11,606 nt of DNA from JAVVFH01 sp032250585. Its GTDB lineage: Bacteria; Pseudomonadota; Gammaproteobacteria; Xanthomonadales; SZUA-36. The DNA is taken from NCBI GenBank assembly GCA_032250585.1, contig JAVVFH010000102.1, positions 1 through 11,606 of the forward strand. Direction: 5' to 3'. The first letter of the stretch is position 1. Each line of letters begins with the position of its first letter. This document shows, piece after piece, positions 8,582-11,606 of the stretch. Both the position numbers and the translations under genes were made by a program. The notes beneath the pieces were generated by a model. The model did not search any database. It worked only from the letters and a program-made list of their open reading frames with translations, and was not told the origin of the DNA.

Positions 8582-9919
8582 TCAGGCTTTCTGCGCCAAC
8601 AGCGGAAACAACACCATATACATCAGGAAAGCGCAAGGTAGTCCGATCATCCAGGACATGGGTAGGAACCAGATCATGGTCACTGTGCCCGGCACGACGA
8701 TGGAAACAATACCGGCAATATTGAACCCGCCCGCATGCCAATGTGGACTTGAAGCATCATCCAGATAAAGCGCCGGAACATCCAGCTTGCGCCTACGCAC
8801 CACGAAATAATCGCACAACATGACCCCGAGTATCGGTCCAAACAGTGCCGAGTAATACAAGATAAACCCAAAAAAAGCATCCGAATTGTCGAGGATCAAC
8901 CAGGGAAACGACAGCGCACCCAGTACGCCAGTGAGAATGACTGCGGCGCTCCAGCGTACCTTGAAAGCATCCATGAAAATCATCGCTGGCGGCAGGATGT
9001 TGATGGTCAGATTGGTGGTGAACTGTGCCAGCAGGATGAAGGTCAGTAGAATGACCATCGCTGCCGGGTGCGGGCTGAGTTGCATCAAGGCCTGCACCGG
9101 ATTCCACACACCCAGCGTCACACCGGCGATCAGGCCCAACGCCAACATGAAAAACCAAGGCGGGACGACGCCGACCAAGTGCCCGAACCACAATGCATGC
9201 TGCGATTTAACCAAGTGCCGCGTCATGTCACTGACATTCAGCATCACCGTGGCCAGCACACCGATCGCAGCGGTTAGCCCCACCCAGAACGGCGTTCCCC
9301 AAGTACCCTCACTTGTCCAGGACTCCTCGATCTTCAATTCCTGTGCGTTGAGTATATGAAACATCATGTAGGTCATAACAGCAGCGATGACTATGGAGCT
9401 ACTGGCATTGAACCATTTCATGGTACGAATACCGCGGAAGGCCAATAGAACCTGCAGTGCCTGGAAACCAGCAAAATAGAGAAACTTTGCCCATGGTTCA
9501 GTGAAACCGGTCAGTGAAGTGAGTATGGCGTCGAACGACATGGCCGCGATCCAGGTGCCAATACCGAACCAGATGATGGCGGGAAATGCTCGCAGAAACT
9601 CTACGATTTTCGAGCCCCGGACACCAAAGCCAGACCGCGCCTGTATAGAGTAAGGAATTCCGTACTTCATCCCAGCCTGGCCGTTTAGCGAGAACATCGC
9701 CACGAAAGAGACGGCCGCCAACACCAGGATCAACAGCGACTGCATCAGGTTCATCTTGCCAATCGGAGGCAGGAATCCCTGGCCCAGGACAAAAGCCTGG
9801 ATTACGATCAAAGAGGACCACCACATCAAGACATAGGAAACGCCACTGAATACACGATTCTGATCACTCGTGGGTTGCAGACTATCAGCGGACCTGTTTG
9901 AAGTGTGCTCGTGACTCAT
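8582..9919 (-). CDS. NCS1-family nucleobase/hydantoin:cation symporter (Mhp1/PucI-like)
   Basis: A 445-residue inner-membrane protein with about 12 hydrophobic helices, of the NCS1 family that imports purines, pyrimidines, allantoin or hydantoins with sodium or protons. Landmarks are GIPYSIQARSGFGVRG (87-102), the helix 3 motif IIWFGIGTW (115-123), LNVSDMTRHL (227-236) and LAQFTTNLTINILPPA (297-312). T301 and T302 fall where Mhp1 has its sodium-binding Ser312 and Thr313, and N303 and N307 where it has Asn314 and Asn318. W117 is kept, but the Gln of the usual WFGIQ is Gly121 and the Trp equivalent to Mhp1 Trp220 is Leu222, so the substrate probably differs from Mhp1's. I chose ATG 9919 because AGGAAG lies nine bases upstream; ATG 9940 would add seven residues with a poor ribosome site. 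It converges on hyuB, and by context imports the HyuAB substrate. Confidence 0.92.
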   Translation of the reverse strand: MSHEHTSNRSADSLQPTSDQNRVFSGVSYVLMWWSSLIVIQAFVLGQGFLPPIGKMNLMQSLLILVLAAVSFVAMFSLNGQAGMKYGIPYSIQARSGFGVRGSKIVEFLRAFPAIIWFGIGTWIAAMSFDAILTSLTGFTEPWAKFLYFAGFQALQVLLAFRGIRTMKWFNASSSIVIAAVMTYMMFHILNAQELKIEESWTSEGTWGTPFWVGLTAAIGVLATVMLNVSDMTRHLVKSQHALWFGHLVGVVPPWFFMLALGLIAGVTLGVWNPVQALMQLSPHPAAMVILLTFILLAQFTTNLTINILPPAMIFMDAFKVRWSAAVILTGVLGALSFPWLILDNSDAFFGFILYYSALFGPILGVMLCDYFVVRRRKLDVPALYLDDASSPHWHAGGFNIAGIVSIVVPGTVTMIWFLPMSWMIGLPCAFLMYMVLFPLLAQKA

Positions 9920-9928
9920 GCGGGTTGT

Positions 9929-9934
9929 CTTCCT
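9929..9934 (-). promoter_or_regulatory. Shine-Dalgarno site deciding the transporter start
   Basis: AGGAAG on the minus strand, within the longer AAAGGAAG (9929-9936), lies nine bases before ATG 9919. It is inside the extension that would be added by starting at ATG 9940. Confidence 0.55.
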
Positions 9935-9961
9935 TTGCATGCCCGATTTTCAGGCGGGAGC

Positions 9962-9970
9962 ATTACAACA
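9962..9970 (-). promoter_or_regulatory. Possible extended -10 promoter for the transporter gene
   Basis: On the minus strand TGTTGTAAT matches the extended -10 form (TG, one base, then TGTAAT, five of six to consensus). No recognisable -35 box lies upstream. It would start transcription near 9955, about 36 bases before ATG 9919, so the transporter may be expressed separately from the decarboxylase. Confidence 0.28.
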
Positions 9971-10013
9971 TGAAGAAATGCGTTTACGCCACTGCAGATT
10001 TCAGCCTAAGCCT

Positions 10014-11456
10014 TTACCCCGGCAACGCGGCGCCCAATTCCCGGATCACAGCCACAAACTCATCGATGTCTTCCGGGCGGGTGCGCCAGTTGGAAAACGC
10101 CGGGCGGAATATGGTGTGCCGCCCCAGTTTGGAGGTACCGACCAGGAAACGGCCGTCAGCCAGCACGGCTGCGCCCAGGCGCTGGTTTATCTCTTCCAGC
10201 TGTTGCTCGGACATTCCTCGCGGATGGTAGCGGAAAGCGACGATATTCAGCGTGACCTCCGCCATCAGTTCCAGGTCGTCGGTCTCGGCTATCTGTTCAG
10301 CCAGGTGCTGCGCCATGTCCAGGCAGTGTTCGACAATGCGCCGATGGCCCTCGCGGCCGTAAGCTGCCAGCGTGGCCCAGACGGCGAAGCCCCGGGCACG
10401 GCGCGAACTTTCCGGGCCGATCGCCCCCAGGGTGGGGCGGGGGTCGTGTTCTGCCGGCAAATAGTCCGCATTATAACGGAATGCCCTGGTCATCAAGCCA
10501 TGATCACGCACAAAGGCATAGCCTGAATCGTACGGCACGTTCAGCCATTTATGGCCGTCCACGGCCACCGAGTCCGCCCGCTCCACGCCGCGAACCAGGT
10601 GCTCGGTGCGCGGGGAAATGCGGGCAAACAACCCGAATGCACCGTCCACATGCACCCAGGTGTTGTGCCGGCGGGCGATATCGATCATTTCTTCCACCGG
10701 GTCGAATTCGCCGGCATTGACCTCGCCGGCATTGACCACCACCAGCGCCGGCGCTCCGTCCAGCGCCTGCAGCGCGCGTTCGAACGCCGGCAAGTCGATG
10801 CGACCCGCATCGTCCCGGCTGTAAACCTTCAGATGGCCCCGCCCTATGCCCTGCAGTGCCAGACACTTGCGGGTTGCGGCGTGGACGAAACCCGATGTCA
10901 GCACCGGCATTTGCGCCTGGCCGGACAGACCGGTCTCAGAAACATCAAAACCCAGTTGCTCCCCCCACCATTGGCGGCCGGCCGCCAAGCCGACAAAATT
11001 GGCCATGGTGCCGCCCGTGACCATCACGCCGGTCCAGGCCCCGGGCAGGCCGAACAGCTCGCGCAACCAGGCCAGGGCGCGTATTTCCATCTGCACGCCA
11101 ATGGGAGAAGTCACCCAGGTGTATGTCAGCGTATCGCAGGCTGTGGCCAGCAAATCGGCGCCCAGGGCCGCCGGTGTACTGCCGCCGATGACGAAGTGGA
11201 AACACTTGGGACCACCGGTATTGGCGCCGGCGCGGACATTGAGGTCCAGCAAACGATCCAGCGCAGCCTGCATGCCATTGCCCTGGCATGGCAGGGGTTC
11301 GTCGAGTTCGAGCAAAGCCGCCGCGCTGCCCGGCGGCAGGGCCATGCGCTGGTCCAGTCCGGCGATGGCGTCCTGCAGCAGTTCACCGATCCGTGCCGAC
11401 AGCGCAGCGGCTTCTTCCCGCAGCGTGGTATTTATCCATGGATCGGTTTTAGCCAT
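10014..11456 (-). CDS. Group II PLP-dependent amino acid decarboxylase (AADC-like)
   Basis: A 480-residue cytoplasmic enzyme of the pyridoxal-dependent decarboxylase family that includes aromatic L-amino acid, tyrosine, glutamate and related decarboxylases. The PLP lysine is K303 in DGHKWLNVPYDSG. D271 in WVHVDGAFG should contact the PLP pyridine nitrogen, and H192 in GFVHAATRK should stack on the ring. Y332 (NADYLP) aligns with the catalytic-loop Tyr of human AADC, which favours true decarboxylation over aldehyde synthesis. With ATG 11456 all four residues fall at the human AADC numbers, which supports this start; GTG 11474 and TTG 11507 are weaker, the latter inside the putative IS end. It reads HVDGAFG where animal AADC has HVDAAYA, a version common in uncharacterised bacterial members, so the substrate cannot be assigned. 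It precedes the transporter by 94 bases. Its DNA is visibly GC-richer than the receptor and tetR region. Confidence 0.9.
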   Translation of the reverse strand: MAKTDPWINTTLREEAAALSARIGELLQDAIAGLDQRMALPPGSAAALLELDEPLPCQGNGMQAALDRLLDLNVRAGANTGGPKCFHFVIGGSTPAALGADLLATACDTLTYTWVTSPIGVQMEIRALAWLRELFGLPGAWTGVMVTGGTMANFVGLAAGRQWWGEQLGFDVSETGLSGQAQMPVLTSGFVHAATRKCLALQGIGRGHLKVYSRDDAGRIDLPAFERALQALDGAPALVVVNAGEVNAGEFDPVEEMIDIARRHNTWVHVDGAFGLFARISPRTEHLVRGVERADSVAVDGHKWLNVPYDSGYAFVRDHGLMTRAFRYNADYLPAEHDPRPTLGAIGPESSRRARGFAVWATLAAYGREGHRRIVEHCLDMAQHLAEQIAETDDLELMAEVTLNIVAFRYHPRGMSEQQLEEINQRLGAAVLADGRFLVGTSKLGRHTIFRPAFSNWRTRPEDIDEFVAVIRELGAALPG

Positions 11457-11488
11457 TGAGAACGGTTCAGCCACTGGTGTCCTGTCAC

Positions 11489-11606
11489 CTAAGGAACCTC
11501 TGATCAATTATGCGCGGGCGCGACGAGGTCTTTGCGGGATGCACCGGCTTGGCTTCGGCAAGCGCGGTTTGGTTGTTCCAAATAAGCGCGCCGAAACGAG
11601 GCGGGG
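11489..11606. mobile_element. Putative terminal end of an IS5-family-like element (partial)
   Basis: CTAA at 11489-11492 is followed at once by GGAACCTCTGATCAATTA. IS5-subgroup elements typically duplicate a four-base C(A/T)A(A/G) target and begin with GGAA or a similar end, so this looks like an element entering from the right, just 5' of the decarboxylase. The remaining bases to the window edge show no gene. A small inverted repeat, GCTTG/CAAGC, lies at 11547-11563. The opposite end and transposase are not in view, so this is inference from the junction only. A MITE or unrelated repeat is possible. Confidence 0.38.

Noticed and set aside
10707..10736. Tandem 15-base direct repeat (14 of 15 identical) encoding VNAGE twice
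   Set aside because: The repeated residues align without insertion to the normal AG-VN-G-FDP segment of the family, so it is probably coincidental and not an expansion.
10551..11459. Open plus-strand frame of 302 codons opposite the decarboxylase
   Set aside because: It lies antisense to a gene with every catalytic residue in place; the peptide is rich in Arg, Gln, Gly and His with no recognisable domain, as expected of a shadow frame in GC-rich DNA.
11457..11507. Upstream extension of the decarboxylase to TTG 11507
   Set aside because: It would run into the putative IS end and shift the catalytic residues off the AADC register; ATG 11456 fits better.

Overview
The window carries seven protein genes with no RNA genes, no CRISPR array and no complete mobile element. 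It reads as an accessory catabolic locus of a Gram-negative proteobacterium. The TonB-dependent receptor, with its signal peptide and TonB box, requires an outer membrane. The receptor style, intermediate GC content and gene mix suggest a marine or environmental gammaproteobacterium, although a sphingomonad-type alphaproteobacterium is not excluded by sequence alone.

Layout. A divergent promoter region at about 6595-6762 splits the core. Leftward from it run hyuA (ATP-dependent hydantoinase/oxoprolinase subunit A), a TonB-dependent outer-membrane receptor, a TetR-family regulator and an M20 N-carbamoyl amino acid hydrolase (HyuC/AmaB type). The last of these runs off the left edge. Rightward runs hyuB, the partner subunit of HyuA. 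Convergent to hyuB, on the minus strand, is an NCS1-family (Mhp1-like) sodium symporter. Upstream of the symporter in the same direction is a group II PLP-dependent amino acid decarboxylase. The last ~115 bases look like the end of an IS5-family-like element next to a CTAA target site.

How the genes fit together (inference). HyuA plus HyuB would open a cyclic amide or ureide (hydantoin-like) ring at the cost of ATP. The HyuC-type hydrolase would remove the carbamoyl group from the product, giving an amino acid, CO2 and ammonia. The receptor and the NCS1 symporter would move the substrate across the outer and inner membranes, and TetR would sense it or an intermediate. The decarboxylase could turn the released L-amino acid into an amine, but it is more loosely linked: it sits next to a putative IS end and is GC-richer.

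Three points suggest a substrate other than a standard hydantoin. A dedicated TonB receptor lies inside the hydantoinase operon. The NCS1 substrate pocket lacks two canonical residues (the Gln121 and Trp220 positions of Mhp1). The carbamoylase lacks the Asn of the usual NVIPG segment. These comparisons rest on remembered family sequences and need an alignment.
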